Position numbers and translations under genes: made by a program. A model generated the notes under the pieces. The model saw only the letters and a program-made list of their open reading frames with translations. It was not told where the DNA came from and ran no database searches. Positions 33,881 through 45,719 of a DNA stretch of 64,000 nucleotides are shown in pieces (the stretch's first letter is position 1; each line of letters starts with the position of its first letter). This stretch comes from Microglena sp. YARC. Lineage: Eukaryota > Chlorophyta > Chlorophyceae > Chlamydomonadales > Chlamydomonadaceae. The stretch is taken from NCBI GenBank assembly GCA_022414725.1, contig CM039466.1, positions 15,047,287 to 15,111,286 of the forward strand, written 5' to 3'.

Positions 33881-34644
33881 ACTCATTAGGTTGGGATTAC
33901 ATTATTGGAATGGAAGCAGCATGGGAGGGATTGCGGTAGTGGTCGTCAGATAATTCCAGCTTTTGGAAGATTGGGACTGGGAGAAATACAAATGAAACTA
34001 CAAACAGAATACGGTACATACAAATGCATCCCGGTACATATATTGGGACTGGGACAAAGTTTGTTCGATCACAAAATAAAGTAATTACTCTCTTGTCATT
34101 CTCTCACATAATACAGTAGGGGGTCTCAATTTAACCAACCCTTTGTCTCAAAAATAACTAAAGGATGAATAATCCGAATCCCGAATCCTACACTGCCTCA
34201 CTTCCAGAGATATTGGGCCCTACTTGATGTTTGTGTATACATGGGAAATCTGCCTATTGCTCTGGAACCCACTGCCTAGTCTCGTAACCCTCTACGCACA
34301 TTTGGTATGTGGTTGCCAACCACATGAGTGCTGCTGCACTCAGGCGCAGTAGCGGTCTGCGAAACCAAAAAACATCATAGTAACCATTCTCCATTATGTA
34401 CGGGGTATGCAATCTGGTTGGTTGCTTCAACCTCACGCCCCGTGGCAAGGCGTGTGATTTTTATTGTTTTACCCGTTGACATGTTTTGCCAGGTGCGTAT
34501 TTTGGTACAGCGGCGATGTATTGCATGCCAAAGGCCTTGAAAGCTGGAGCAATGTGCATTATATGCCACACTGGAGCCTAGGGGGGTCTCAATGCGTATG
34601 GGATGTTCATAGGTCTGTGGGTTTTGGGGCGTGGTTGGTCATTC

Positions 34645-34810
34645 AAGCACAGAGTCTCATACACCCTCGCGGTGTCAAGTATACTTTAACATGTAATGTA
34701 ATGTAATGTAATGTAATGTAATGTAATGTAATGTAATGTAATGTAATGTAATGTAATGTAATGTAATGTAATGTAATGTAATGTAATGTAATGTAATGTA
34801 ATGTAATTCA
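34645..34810 (+). repeat. (ATGTA)n with unique 55-bp leader, copy 1
   Basis: AAGCACAGAGTCTCATACAC, CCTCGCGGTGTCAAGTATAC and TTTAACATG, then about 23 ATGTA units. The leader reappears inverted at 42715-42775. Confidence 0.85.
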
Positions 34811-35351
34811 TGCATAGTACGGTGCATGGCCACAACAGCATGGCTTGGCATATGCCTTGGCATGTCTTCATGCCCAGCTAGGCCTGTCATAATGGAGAGT
34901 GTGAGACTGCAGACACTAGACGGTATGCTCATTTACATTGACAGAAGATAGCTAGAAGCGGTCGATAGGACCATGATATAATAGCAGGTGGCAGTACAGT
35001 AGTACTGCACGGCTGCGCACGTGGCCATACAGGCACGGGCATGGTGCAGAGAAAGGCAGTGACTAGACACTAGCTTCTCTGAGCCACTCAGTAGCCGGTA
35101 TATAATCCGGTCTATAACAAGGCCTCACCATGCCACCTGTAGATAATGTCAATCAAGACAAGCGTCCAAGGGGTCCATGGGGTGAGTTCCTGTTGTGGAC
35201 CTGTTTTGAGGTGTTACATACATTTTGCCTTTTAATTGACTCAGAAAGGGAGAGGGGCCTTCTTAATTTTGATTGGGAGGGGGGCGGGCATGTGCTCATG
35301 GCACACGGGTGTGCATTGCATCCATGCTTGGTGTTAGGTTTAGGGATAGGC

Positions 35352-35526
35352 AATATGATATCATATGATATCATGTCATCACACGATATCATATGATATC
35401 ATATGATGCCGGCAGTCTGACTAGGCTAAATGTACCATTTATTTCCGATATCATATGATGACTAGGCTAAAGCTACCATTTATATAATTATATCCAATAT
35501 CATTTGTATGATATCATATGATACGG
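35352..35526. repeat. ATATGATATCAT palindromic repeats, copy 2
   Basis: Clusters of CATATGATATCATATGATA with short spacers containing GACTAGGCTAAA and ACCATTTAT. Confidence 0.8.
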
Positions 35527-36619
35527 TATCATACTCGCCTTTGGTCAAAATCAGATGGGCTGGTTGGGTCGCAGGAAACAGTGTATGGGTCGGTTGCGAG
35601 CCGGCTGCGTCTCAGGACGCAGGCTCTGAAATTAGTGGCGTCTCTGGAGGCAGGCTGTAAAATCGGTTGCGTCTCAGCCTCTCAGGACACAGAGCTGGGG
35701 GTCCTCCTGAACAACCCTGGTGCGCATGTGTGTAGTAATGTGCGTGTATTACTGGGCTTTTGTGTGGACTTGTGCCTGTGTGTGCATGTGCATATGTGTG
35801 TTGTACCGTACACATGCATGTAGTACTGGGCTGTGTGTAGTACTGGGCTTGTGTATGACGGTGTGTAAAATTGAAAATTGAAAATTGAAAATTGAAAACA
35901 AAAATGAAAAATCGAACATCCAAGTAGATCTTCGACCATTGGAGTTGCTCTTCGACCATTGGAGTTGCTTTGCGGATATTGAACTTGCTTTCAGACTAGC
36001 CAAATTGCTTTGCGACTATTGGACGTGCGAGGCTTTGCATGTACTGCGACTACTCAACTTGCTTTGCGACTTTCGAAATCCGCAGCCCTGAGATCCGTAC
36101 GCGAATAAGTGCCCTCAGAGAAATTAACACGGGTCGATTCCATGCGAAAGAAGTCGGTTTAACCCAGGTTTAACCGTTTCTTGGGAAATGAGGCTGAGGC
36201 ATATCCAGTTTGTTTTTGGTGTGCGACCCGTCGCCAAATCGGCGACCTAGTGGCGACCAGCGTGCGACACTCAGGTGTGCGAGTTTAAGGCGAAATCGGC
36301 CCTTGGTCGCCACAAATGCGACCGCGAGTAAGTGATTTGTGCCCTGGGTCGCCACCTTGGTCGCACCTGGGTCGCACAGGCCCAGCCCAGCCCAGCTAGC
36401 TAGCTAGCTCTAAGCGACTAAGAGGTCGGTCAGACGAGACAGGTTTGGGTCTGAGTTACGGGTTAGTTGGGCGTTTCTGTCGTACATCCAAACCTTTTTT
36501 CGTTCACACGGGACAAAGTTGACGCGGTTTGGTCAAATTCGGTAACCCAAATGCTAACCTAACCCAAAACCCAAACGTCCCCCCCCCCCCCCCCAAGTTT
36601 GGGCGATGGTTATGGTTGT

Positions 36620-37541
36620 GTCGCACACGTGTTGTTCGTTGTTTCTGTTGCGATAAATTCCGCCGCATTTCCTTCCTGTCAGTCCTCTTAAAACGTCTTG
36701 ATAGGGTCGCAACAGAGCCCACAGCGGAACAAGGAGGAAGCATCAGCCTGCTCACAGCTGCATTTGCGCCTGCAGCCGCCCCAGGTAAGGATGCGTCGAA
36801 TTCGGCGAGTGCGAGCATGCTCCAAAGGAGCAACAATTGATAATCGATGCGTCTTCCCATGATCACTCCGACTTCAAACTTTTCCCACTGGCAAGAAGCT
36901 CAGGAATGCCGTCTGAACGAAATTCGCGTGTTTGGGTAACCTCGTCTAACCCTCGGGTAACCTCGTCTAACCCTCGGGTAACCCTCGTCTAACCCCCTCT
37001 GACGTGGGACTAACCTCGTCTAACCCTCGGGACCCCCTCGTCTAACCCTCGGGTAACCTCGTCTAACCCCCTCTGACGTGGCAGGTTAACCTCAAACCAA
37101 AACCAAACCCAAACCTGTCTCGTCTGTATGACCTCTAAGCCAGCTCTGGTCAGAACGGAAAGAACTGAAAGTGACCCCTGAGGCCAACTGCCCAAGCCAG
37201 AAAGTACAGTAGTGCAGCCCGTGGAGTTACTCCCGCGTTCCAACTTCCACCAGGGGTCTGGGGTGGGCACCGTTCCTGTCAAGCTTAGTTTGTTGATATG
37301 TTGATTATTGCGCAGGCGGTATCTACCAAGCGCAGTCGCGGCAATGACAAATGTGTCGCTCGTCTTCAATCCAGTCGCGACTACTCCTTTGAAACCCGTT
37401 AGAAGGGCCATGCGAGTCTATTCGCACCACCCACCCCTCTCCCAACGTTTTAGCAAAGCACCGCCACCAGCTCTTATCGTCGAATTCATGGGAGAAGTCG
37501 GACCTTGGGCGCGCCCCCCTCCCCCTCAACCCCTGCCTTAG
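36620..37541 (+). other. possible two-exon host gene, unrecognised
   Basis: An open segment ending VATEPTAEQGGSISLLTAAF then APAAAP meets a good CCCAG|GTAAGG donor at about 36783. A later frame (37345-37541) starting VAAMTNVSLVFNPVATTPLK could follow in phase from AAGCGCAG. The intervening 36935-37085 holds GGGTAACCTCGTCTAACCCTC repeats. There is no homology I recognise; the start codon is unclear. Confidence 0.2.
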
Positions 37542-37875
37542 GGAAATTGCTTGGACAGAGGTCTAGGCCCCGGGTCTAGGCCATGCCAGCAGAGGTTGCA
37601 CCAACACAGGAGACAGGTGTGATGAGGGTGTATGTGTGTGAAGACCCCCACCCCCCCACCCCCCCACCCACCCCAATGCTAACACCCCCACCCCAATGCT
37701 AACACCACAATTGATAGTATCGCATTTTGCATGATGTGAAATGATCGAGTAGACCCCTTTTCTTATGATGCGCAAGGAATGTGTATTGATGATAACTTAA
37801 TAGTGAGTATGTTTTAGGTCGGCCGGAATGTTGGGGCTAGGTTGTAGTACTAGACCCAGTGATTATTTTTCTGTA

Positions 37876-38465
37876 CATTTAGAGGCTTGACAAAGTTGTT
37901 ACAGACCAGTGTAACATATGTCATCCATGTGCAAAATGCATGTTTTCTAAGCCCCCCCCCCCCCAAAAATATAATATAATATAATATATAAAAAATATAA
38001 TATAATATAAAAAAAGAATTATATATAAAAATATAATATAATATAAAATATAAAAAAATATAATATAATATAAAAAAATATATAATATAAAAATAATATA
38101 ATAAAATATAAATAATAATATAATAATATAATAATATAATAATATAATAAAATAATAATAATATAATAATATAATAATATAATAATATAATATAATAATA
38201 TAATAATATAATAATATAATATAATAATAATAATATAATAATATAAAAAAATATAATATAAAAAAATATATAATATAAAAATATAAATAATATAAAAAAA
38301 AAAAAAATCTAATATAATATAAAAATATATAATATAATGTTTTCTACGCCCCCCGGACCCCTTAAAAGTAGCGGCGCTTCGCGCTCTACAGACGGTGCTA
38401 CCGCACCGTCCCAGAATGAGGCTTTGGTCGCCACTTGTGGCTACCAAAATGACCTCCAGGTTTCT
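37876..38465. repeat. dispersed repeat with (TATAA)n expansion, copy 1
   Basis: CAGTGTAACATATGTCATCC and GCAAAA(T/A)(G/A)CATGTTTTCTAAG, then about 370 bp of TATAA-type repeats. GGTGCTACCGCACCGTCCCA and GGTCGCCACTTGTG follow. Copy 2 at 40706-40945 has the same flanks without the AT expansion. Confidence 0.8.
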
Positions 38466-38848
38466 AAAGACAAAGACACTGGGCATATCATTGCGGAGGG
38501 GGTTCGTTACATAAACTCAGCAAATCACTGCCGAGACTGGACAGCAGCACAGCCTGCCGACCATCCAATTTTATAACACGGAAGCACGAGGGTTTTGAAG
38601 GCACCCCCACAAACCTGAAAACAAACTAGGTCAAGTCCCAAAAAAGGAAACAAACTAGAGGTGTAAAGGAGAGCGGAAAGGGGAGGGATGCAAAAGTAAG
38701 CAATCCAGAACACCAATCCCACCAACCACAACCAAGGCCAAACGAAAAGAGCTAAATACCACCCAAGGGCATGCGCTATGAGCAGCTAGAGAGGGCAAAT
38801 GTTTTCTATATTAGGTACTTATCACGCTAAATCGAAAGGAGAGCATCA

Positions 38849-38921
38849 GCCCGTCTAGCTCAGTTGGCAGAGCGCAAGACTCTTAATCTTGTGGTCGAGG
38901 GTTCGATCCCCTCGATGGGCG
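38849..38921 (+). tRNA. tRNA-Lys (CTT)
   Basis: 73 nt folding into a full cloverleaf. The acceptor is GCCCGTC/GATGGGC with one G-T pair; the D stem is GCTC/GAGC; the anticodon stem is CAAGA/TCTTG around CTCTTAA; the T arm is CGAGGGTTCGATCCCCTCG. The A box TAGCTCAGTTGG and B box GGTTCGATCCC are intact. No T-run follows before the next tRNA five bases on. Confidence 0.95.
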
Positions 38922-38926
38922 ATTCT

Positions 38927-39026
38927 CCCTCCTTAGCTCAGTTGATAGAGCACTGGACTGTAATAGTTCAGGCCTGAAAGAAGTGTCGATATCCAGGTGT
39001 CCCCAGGTCGATCCTGGGAGGAGGGA
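38927..39026 (+). tRNA. tRNA-Tyr (GTA) with 27-nt intron
   Basis: The acceptor is CCCTCCT/AGGAGGG with discriminator A; the D arm is GCTC/GAGC; the anticodon stem is CTGGA/TCCAG; the T arm is CCCAGGTCGATCCTGGG. The anticodon is GTA at 38960-38962. An intron at 38964-38990 lies directly after position 37, the canonical nuclear site. A TTTTT terminator follows at 39028. Confidence 0.92.
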
Positions 39027-39027
39027 C

Positions 39028-39032
39028 TTTTT
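39028..39032 (+). terminator. RNA polymerase III T-run terminator
   Basis: Five Ts two bases after the tRNA-Tyr 3' end. It is the only T-run suitable for terminating either tRNA. Confidence 0.7.
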
Positions 39033-40016
39033 ATATTTTACTCGGATATTGTGGGGGGAAGGATGTTTAGACCAGTTTTGACACCCATGTTTACTATCCC
39101 TGCAAACAGCGAGAAGTCTAAAAGCTTAAAGAAATTGAAATTCTTACATCCGAGTAATGCGCCACTCTCAGGACGTGAGGTTAAGGACACCACTGCGTAA
39201 GCCAGAGCTAGCAGTAGTCACCATAAAAGAGAAAGCTTGAAGACCTTACATGACAAGGACAAGTTTTTAAACTGTCTAACCTGCTTAATAAGTACCGCGA
39301 GACGAGACCCGCAGCCGAAGGACAGCGGGGGGTTCTCGAGTCCACCAATATGACGGCATTGTGTTGCTGCCACACGATACGGCGGATACGCACGCCACAG
39401 CGACCGCGAACACTAAAGTGCACCCGTAGGGATTCGAGCCCAGACTAGACATTCATGTAATATCCAGAGGTCTGGATTTCCAATTGAAGCAGCAGATGAA
39501 AGATAAGAGAGACCTTCGGATCTGAGTATCTAACAGATGCTCTGAAAGAGCACGACAAATTTAATGACTTTCTAGCTGTCAATTTTAAGCAGATCTAAAG
39601 GGTGTCATACCGAGTGTAATAAAGAGGGGGGGTAGCAGCATGACAAAAAAGGTGGAAATCTTTTGGTTTGATTTCCACCATTAAAACGCGTTTTTGGTAG
39701 AACCCTAAACATTTCGATAAGTCCTAGGTGACAGATCCCCTAGATCAGTTTATCAGTTTATCCGCCTCGTTTTCATTAGTTTCTTGACGCTTTGACGCTA
39801 TGATCGTTACGAGTCCTCGATTCTAGGCTAACGCACGGAGACCCAACCTTCGAGGCGGAAATCCTTGTAAAAAAACGAGCTCCTGCTCGAGATCTATCTC
39901 CGTTAAGGTTTTTCGTCTTTACAAAACCGTTCGCTTTGAGTTGGAACGGATACAGAATTAACGACAGGCAACAAGGTCATACCACACTACCACAGCGTTT
40001 GGAGTAGTTTGGGAAG

Positions 40017-43000
40017 ATGGCACTGCAATCAGGTGCATCAGGAGCAGCAAGAGCTCGTGAGAAACAGGGAGCGAAATATTGGAGCGGTAGCAAAACTCAA
40101 TCGTTCGAGGCTTGGGTGGACTCCACATCCCGAGACAGCATCAATGCGAATTTCGAGCAGCTCCTGAAAACAATTCGAGATACCGGTTTGGAGCACTACC
40201 ACTTGCGATTAGGTAACTGCTTCGATGAAAAGGCCCAACGGCCCCTGCCAGGCTGGGGGTATCGTTGAAATTCGACGAGTATCCAGCGAAAGAAGCGGCA
40301 GCTGGGGCAGGGCCGGATGCCGGTGGGCCTTTGGAGGCTGACGCCTGTATGTCCTGTGACCTGGACGCCAGGCTGGCTGAGGGGGTCCTTGGAGCAGCTG
40401 CAGCAGAGGGAAAGGGAGGGCCCACTGCAAAAGACTCACTTGTGAAGGAAAGTGAGCACATGCGGGTGTGGTTTGATGCCAAGGCTCGGCCTATGCTGAT
40501 TGTTACGCCAAAGCGGGTGAGTGACCATTTTGCTTCACTAACTGTTGCTTTCAAAGGTGTGTGTACATGTATCAGACATTCCAGTTCGGGGTTCTGTTCA
40601 TCAATGCTTTCCCTTTTTAGCCCCTCCTTTCACGGTTGGCTTATTTGGCCTGCCCCTGGACTTTAACATACATACATACATACACAGTCCAAGGCTAGCC
40701 ACTACAAGCTTGACACAGTCGTTACAAACCAGTGTAACATATGTCATCCCTGTGCAAAATACATGTTTTCTAAGCCTTTGAGCCCCCCCCCCAAAAAAAA
40801 CAATCCCTACGCTCCCTGACCCCCTTAAAGAAGGAGCGCTTAGCGCTCTACAGATGGTGCTACCGCACCGTCCCAGAAGGAGCCTTGGGTCGCCACTTAT
40901 GCTTCCCAAAATGGCCTCGAGATTTCTGAAAAAAGGCACTGCCAGTTGGGCAAAAGGGGCTTGTCCAAACTCGAATAATCAATATTAATAATACAATATA
41001 TAGTTACGGTATACCGGTATACAAAACAATTAAATGAAACCTACGGGAGGGTGACATACAAAAAATATCTGGTACCCCCCCAAAAAAGTTGGAAGAGTCA
41101 AAAGGGGGGGGGGGGGGGGTACCCCACCCCACAAAATTTAGATAACACCTAGCCCATGTTGTCGCAAATCATCTCCTTTAGTACCCTGCATTTTCAAAAC
41201 CCCAGGGAATGTTGTGGATTGTTTTTAAACACGACCTGAACACGTTTACAAATTCATCCAATATGCACCCTAGATAACTCAATATTTTAGCTTCCTTATA
41301 GTTCCTTGCTTTCCTTTAACATCGTTTATAACTGCCTTGCCTGGCATTGGCCTGAAACCTGCATGGGCTTGCTACATGAAACCTACCAAAAGGTCTAAAT
41401 GTAACACCCACCTGCGCCCACCATGATTATGTCAGCTTCAAGGTGCACTAGCATGCTTTAGTTTGGGCTAAATTACCAGCCAGGGGAGCTGCCTAGAAGC
41501 TGCTGCCTGTAGCTGCCTGTGGCCTAAAATAAAAGCTATGTCTCGAATCATTATATGGGCCTGTAAGAGTCCATAAATTGCTCTGCTCTGAGTACACAAC
41601 AAGAAGCTATTGTTAAGTTGGTTAGGCCCCTATCAGGCCTTCAACTTGCTCAGGTCCCCAAAAAGCACATCAGACAAGAAACTTTAGTTGAGGCTGTCGA
41701 GGCTTCAACTTGCTCATCACAGCTGCCATGTGTGCCACCTCGTAAGCCCCAATTGGGGGTACTTGATCTTCACCACTGTGCTTTTCCTTGAGGTGGGACT
41801 CCATTCCGTACTTCCATATGGTGGCTGGGCAGTGAGGGCACACAAGCGGGGTGTTGGTGCATGCCGCCTTATCACCCTTGTTGGCCTTCTGGCTGTACTT
41901 CTTGAAGTACTTAGCCTTGCAGATTATGACTGCTTGCTGTCCCTTGTTGATGCTTGGGGTACAGCCTTGGCCACCACAACACCCACATGAAGTGTCAGGT
42001 ATGTCTCCCCGGATCTCTTGGATGGACTTTCGTCGTGAATAGACTCCTCGATGGTCCCATTCGACTTTGCAGTGCTAATTGATACATCCATGCCAAACCC
42101 AGACCAGAATGAGCAGCAGATCACCGGTGCAGCAACTTCGAACTTGAACTTGAACTCGAAATCGAAATCGAAACCAAAATCGAGCCTGAATTACATAGCA
42201 GGTGTCTGGAAAGTATGGAATTAGAAAGCTTGCATTAAGACTAAGTCGTTGCACTTCTCCAGAGATGAAATGGAGCAGTCAGAAAAAAGTTAGGAAAAAG
42301 TTGGCAAGGGGCCCAGGGGGGGGGGGGGGGGGGGGGGGGGTAACCCCGAGAAGGTGCCCAGAATATCGCCGGACCCGGGGGTATCGATAGATCACGTGAT
42401 CCCCTAATAGAAACCACTGCCCAATACCCCAACATGGGCCGTGCCTGACTTTCTATGGCTCCTGGCATCCTCCTGGAAAACTGTATGAATATAACGGCAA
42501 ACAAATAATCGAATATAAAAAGTACAAATCACCGAGCAAATCACGTAGAAATAAAAGTAGCTTTGTCCAATGCGAGTCAACTTATATTTCGTAACTTTTT
42601 CATCAATTCGAATTTTGGAAATCTGGTTTACGACTTTGCAGAAAATCTAATGTGGCAGCTGTAGAAACAAGTTTAGTTGGCTGTTAACAATGCATTGTAC
42701 ATTACATTATTACATTACATTACATGTTAAAGTCTACTTGACACCGCGAGGGTGTATGAGACTCTGTGCTTGCAATGTAATGTAATGTAATGTAATGTAA
42801 TGTAATGTAATGTAATGTAATGTAATGTAATGTAATGTAATGTAATGTAATGTAATGTAATGTAATGTAATGTAATGTAATGTAATGTAATGTAATGTAA
42901 TGTAATGTAATGTAATGTAATGTAATGTATGTATATCACTAATTATTAAAAACATTGCATCATGCTCTATTGTACCTATTGTACGTGCATTAACCTGCAT

Positions 43001-44519
43001 ATCTTTTCTTTTCAGCCCAAGCAGCAGCTTCTAGGCAGCTCCCTTGGCTTGCTACCCATCCAAATCTATAACAGCGTAGTGCATCTGGAAGCTGACAGAA
43101 TCGCCTTTCCAGAACTGTTCAAATTCTGGGGCGTAGCCCAGTTGCTGGCTCAGGGAGCTGCCTAGAAGCTGCTGCTTGTAGCGGAAAAGAAAATATTTGT
43201 TAACCTGGCTTGGGATCAATATAGTTGGATATGGCGATGCTCTCTTCCTCTCTTCCTCGAGTTCAGCGTTTCAATTTTTCAATTTTGAAGGCTTCTTAGT
43301 CTAAGTTACTTATTACATTTTATGAAAACATAAGCTGAAGTAAGCTGACTTATACAATTTTAGCTGCTAAATAAATTTCTGTCAAACCCAATATATAAGT
43401 AGGATATTAGTGGCATATATCCTAAGGATTTTCACCCACTTCACCTCGCACCGAAGTGCGCCTACTTTTTGTATGAGTGGCAACGCCATTCAAACTGAAT
43501 CTTTGTTATCGCTGGTTTGGGTCGGAAGACCCGCCTGCTGGGGTTAAATACCTTCCAGATTGTTTTTTGAAGTACCATTCTTCGTGCGCAACAGGGTAAT
43601 TCAAAGCGCGCGCTTTTGCGCTTTTGAGCGCTGAGCCGCTGACTATTTGACCCCCTCTGCGCTGTAAGCGCAGTTTTTTTGCAACCCCTTGTGGGCGCTG
43701 TAAGCAGTTTTTGCGCTTTTTGCACTACAAAGCGCATTTATTTGTTTTCAAGTGCGCTAAAGCGCTGGCCAATTTGGCCATTTGAGTACCCTGGTGCGCA
43801 CTGCCGCTGTTACAATCTGGGGGGGGAGGGGGGGGGGTCGGAAGACCTGCCTCCTGGGCGTAAAATACCTTCCAGATTGTTTTTTGTTCGTGCGCAATGC
43901 CGCTGTTACAATATCTGCGCGGGAGGGGGGGCGGGGGGGGGGGGGGGGGGGGGGGATCTAGATGTCCTACAGAGCTCCCGTAAGCCTAGCAGTTCTGACA
44001 GGGGGGAGCTTCAAACCATCCTCGATCATTTAACGTTCATTGTCATATAGTGATATACCAGTCAACTTATCTGCCCCTTTTTTGTGTGCTGTCACATTGT
44101 ATGAGTGGCAACGCCATTCAAACTGAATCTTTGTTCTCGCTGGTTTGGGTTGGAAAACCCGCCTCCTGGGGTAAAACATCTTTCAGATTTTTTGTAAGTA
44201 CCCTTCTTCATGCGCAATGTCGCTGTTACAACATCTGCAGGGGGGGGGAGGGGAGCTTCAATCCATCCTCGATCATCCAACGTCCATTGTCACATACCAG
44301 TCAACTTATCTGCCCCATCTTTGTGTGCTGTCACGTTGTAGCATGTCCAATCCCTGGCAGAACTGGATGTGGGGAGTGGGGAGCTTAGTGACTTGTGGAC
44401 CACGGCCATGTTGACAATGAAGGAACTTGGATTGAAAAGGTTCAACGGCATGATGATCAATGCGGGAGACATGAGGAACCATGCACACTTGCATATGAAA
44501 ATTAAAATCTCTCCCACTG
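40017..44519 (+). CDS. HIT-domain (histidine triad) protein, 3 exons visible, 3' incomplete
   Basis: Exons 40017-40212, 40287-40516 and 44342-44519 join in phase. The start is MALQSGASGAARAREKQGAK. A variable Ala/Gly-rich region precedes HMRVWFDAKARPMLIVTPKR (end of exon 2), and exon 3 starts HVQSLAELD and carries the triad HAHLHMKIKI. The pattern RPMLIVTPKRHVQSLAEL plus N-x-G and H-A-H-L-H-M-K is the HIT hydrolase/transferase signature. Family knowledge: HIT proteins act on nucleoside phosphates through the middle His. The donor after exon 3 (ACTG|GTGAGT) leaves phase 1, so at least one more exon is expected; I could not find it before the gap. The 3.8-kb intron 2 holds repeats and an antisense zinc-finger exon. 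The first intron is only 74 nt. Confidence 0.75.
40706..40945. repeat. dispersed repeat copy 2 (no AT expansion)
   Basis: Same flanks as 37876-38465 (AGTGTAACATATGTCATCC, GCTCTACAGATGGTGCTACC, GGAGCCTTGGGTCGCCACTT) joined by a short C/A tract. It is preceded by a TACA microsatellite and an inverted CCTGGACT terminus. Confidence 0.75.
41455..41545. mobile_element. fragment of a family-1 MITE
   Basis: CCAGGGGAGCTGCCTAGAAG and CTGCTGCCTGTAGC match the right terminus of the family, ending in GGCCTAAAATAAAAG. Confidence 0.45.
41670..42074 (-). CDS. zinc-finger exon (Cys-rich plus C2H2), antisense in the HIT intron
   Basis: A 135-codon open frame on the minus strand starts after an ATCAATTAG acceptor: HCKVEWDHRGVYSRRKSIQE. 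A Cys cluster CGCCGGQGC follows, then AVIICKAKYFKKYSQKANKG, a finger VCPHC-x12-HLKEKH and a tail ending LKFLV before TGA. The Cys/His spacing fits a C2H2/BED-like finger. Neither other exons nor a transposase were found, so it may be a fragment of a host gene or of a transposon. Confidence 0.5.
   Translation of the reverse strand, partial: HCKVEWDHRGVYSRRKSIQEIRGDIPDTSCGCCGGQGCTPSINKGQQAVIICKAKYFKKYSQKANKGDKAACTNTPLVCPHCPATIWKYGMESHLKEKHSGEDQVPPIGAYEVAHMAAVMSKLKPRQPQLKFLV
42712..42935 (-). repeat. (ATGTA)n with leader, copy 2 (inverted)
   Basis: ACATTACATGTTAAAGTCTA, CTTGACACCGCGAGGGTGTA and TGAGACTCTGTGCTTG, then about 31 TGTAA units. Unlike copy 1, ATGTA-type repeat flanks the leader on both sides. 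Confidence 0.85.
43002..43195. mobile_element. MITE, family 1
   Basis: CTTTTCTTTTCAGCCCAAGC, AGCAGCTTCTAGGCAGCTCC and the inverted end GGGAGCTGCCTAGAAGCTGC, TGCTTGTAGCGGAAAAGAAAA. About 25 bp of the arms are exact. Confidence 0.8.
43588..43800. mobile_element. diverged MITE, family 2
   Basis: ACAGGGTAATTCAAAGCGCG at the left, AGTACCCTGGTGCGCA at the right and GCGCTGGCCAATTTGGCCAT inside, as in the 32626 copy. Confidence 0.6.
44095..44210. repeat. copy of the GTGCGCCTACT dispersed repeat
   Basis: TTGTATGAGTGGCAACGCCA through CCCGCCTCCTGGGGTAAAAC, ending about 130 bp before HIT exon 3. A close copy is at 43466-43570. Confidence 0.7.
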
Positions 44520-44543
44520 GTGAGTTGGTCTTGGTCAGTTATC

Positions 44544-44744
44544 ACAGTTTTTATTTTCAACTACGAGCAGCAGCTTCTAGGCAGCTCCCTGGGCTCTCTC
44601 TTCATTCACACCTTAAGCAACCTAGGCACCTGGAAGCTGATATCGTCAGCTTTCCAATGCTACTGGGGTATTTGAGTTTGGCCCAGTGGCAGTCTCAGGG
44701 AGCTGCCTAGAAGCTAGTGCTAGTAGCCGAAAAGAAAAACAGTG
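44544..44744. mobile_element. MITE, family 1
   Basis: ACAGTTTTTATTTTCAACTA, CGAGCAGCAGCTTCTAGGCA and the inverted right arm AGGGAGCTGCCTAGAAGCTA, TAGTAGCCGAAAAGAAAAAC. It inserted just downstream of HIT exon 3. Confidence 0.8.
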
Positions 44745-44829
44745 TCACTTCTAGGTTTAAAGCCATGCGTGGGAACATCTGGGTTAGTTAGTAAGTTAGC
44801 TAGTTAGATAGTTAGTAAGTTAGTTTCAT

Positions 44830-45000
44830 TGGGTTGGTTGGTTGGTTGGGTTTGGGTTGGGTTGGGGTTGGGTTGGGTTGGGTTGGGTTTGGGTTTGGGT
44901 TGGGTTGGGTTTGGGTTTGGGTTGGGTTGGGTTGGTGGTTGGATTGGTTGGTTGGTGGTTGGTTGGTTGGTTGGTTGGTTGGTTGGTTGGTTGGTTGGTT
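44830..45000. repeat. (GGTT)n / GGGTTT microsatellite
   Basis: GGGTTGGGTT, then GGTT units, running into TTACAGTCCAGG. Confidence 0.95.
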
Positions 45001-45166
45001 ACAGTCCAGGTTGTACACCAAATACGCTGAAGCAGGGACTCGCCCAAACCATGACAAGGAGGAGCTTTAACTCAAAAAAAGCACTTGATGAAACTCGGAA
45101 CCCCAAACAATGTTTTTACCGACGGGGGCCTCTGAAGTTCGCGCATTACTGTGAAATTTTTAATTA
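45000..45166. mobile_element. microsatellite-anchored dispersed repeat, copy 2
   Basis: ACAGTCCAGG, GGGACTCGCCCAAAC, AAAAAAGCACTTGATGAA, ACCCCAAACAATG and CCGACGGGGGCCTCTGAAGT, collinear with 17761-17912. Confidence 0.7.
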
Positions 45167-45719
45167 AATGGGCAAGGGTGGGGTAGTGCCTTTAACGGAA
45201 TCACGTTATGTTGTGAGCGATTGTTTTTGAATCTGATCAGAATGGCTGTTATGGTTCGAAACCATCGCTTACAAATTTAGGAAGGCGAGTGTTTGTTGTA
45301 GTTGGATACCGGATTACATTACGTTACGCTACTTTACATTATTCATAATTTGTTTATGTTATTATTATTACTTTACATACGGTAGTAGTCGCAGTAGGCA
45401 GGCCAGTGCTGACCCAAGACATAAGCCAGCTCCACAACTTTCCGGGGTGTGTGTGGGGGGGGGAGGGCCTTCCAACTATCCTGCACATACTCAAACAGAA
45501 TGGTATATAGATGTGTGTTAAAACCAATATTCTACTTGTTATAAGGTTGTTTCAGTATTCTCATCACATATGGGATGCGGGTAACTGGAACTCTAGGAGT
45601 GATGAAAGCCCGTCCATCGCTCCGTACTTACGAGCCGGTTCCCTTTTAACCTCACGTCTTTAGAAGTTGTTCATAGTGGACATATCTTGGAAGTTTAGAT
45701 TTTTTTTTCTTTTTCATCT

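Noticed and set aside
36504..36866. Minus-strand 120-residue frame
   Set aside because: Composition mirrors the opposite strand; no domain, and the plus strand has a better donor site.
39290..39480. A further tRNA or SINE (GGGATTCGAGCCC on the minus strand)
   Set aside because: A B-box-like word alone, with no A box at the right spacing and no match to the SINE body.
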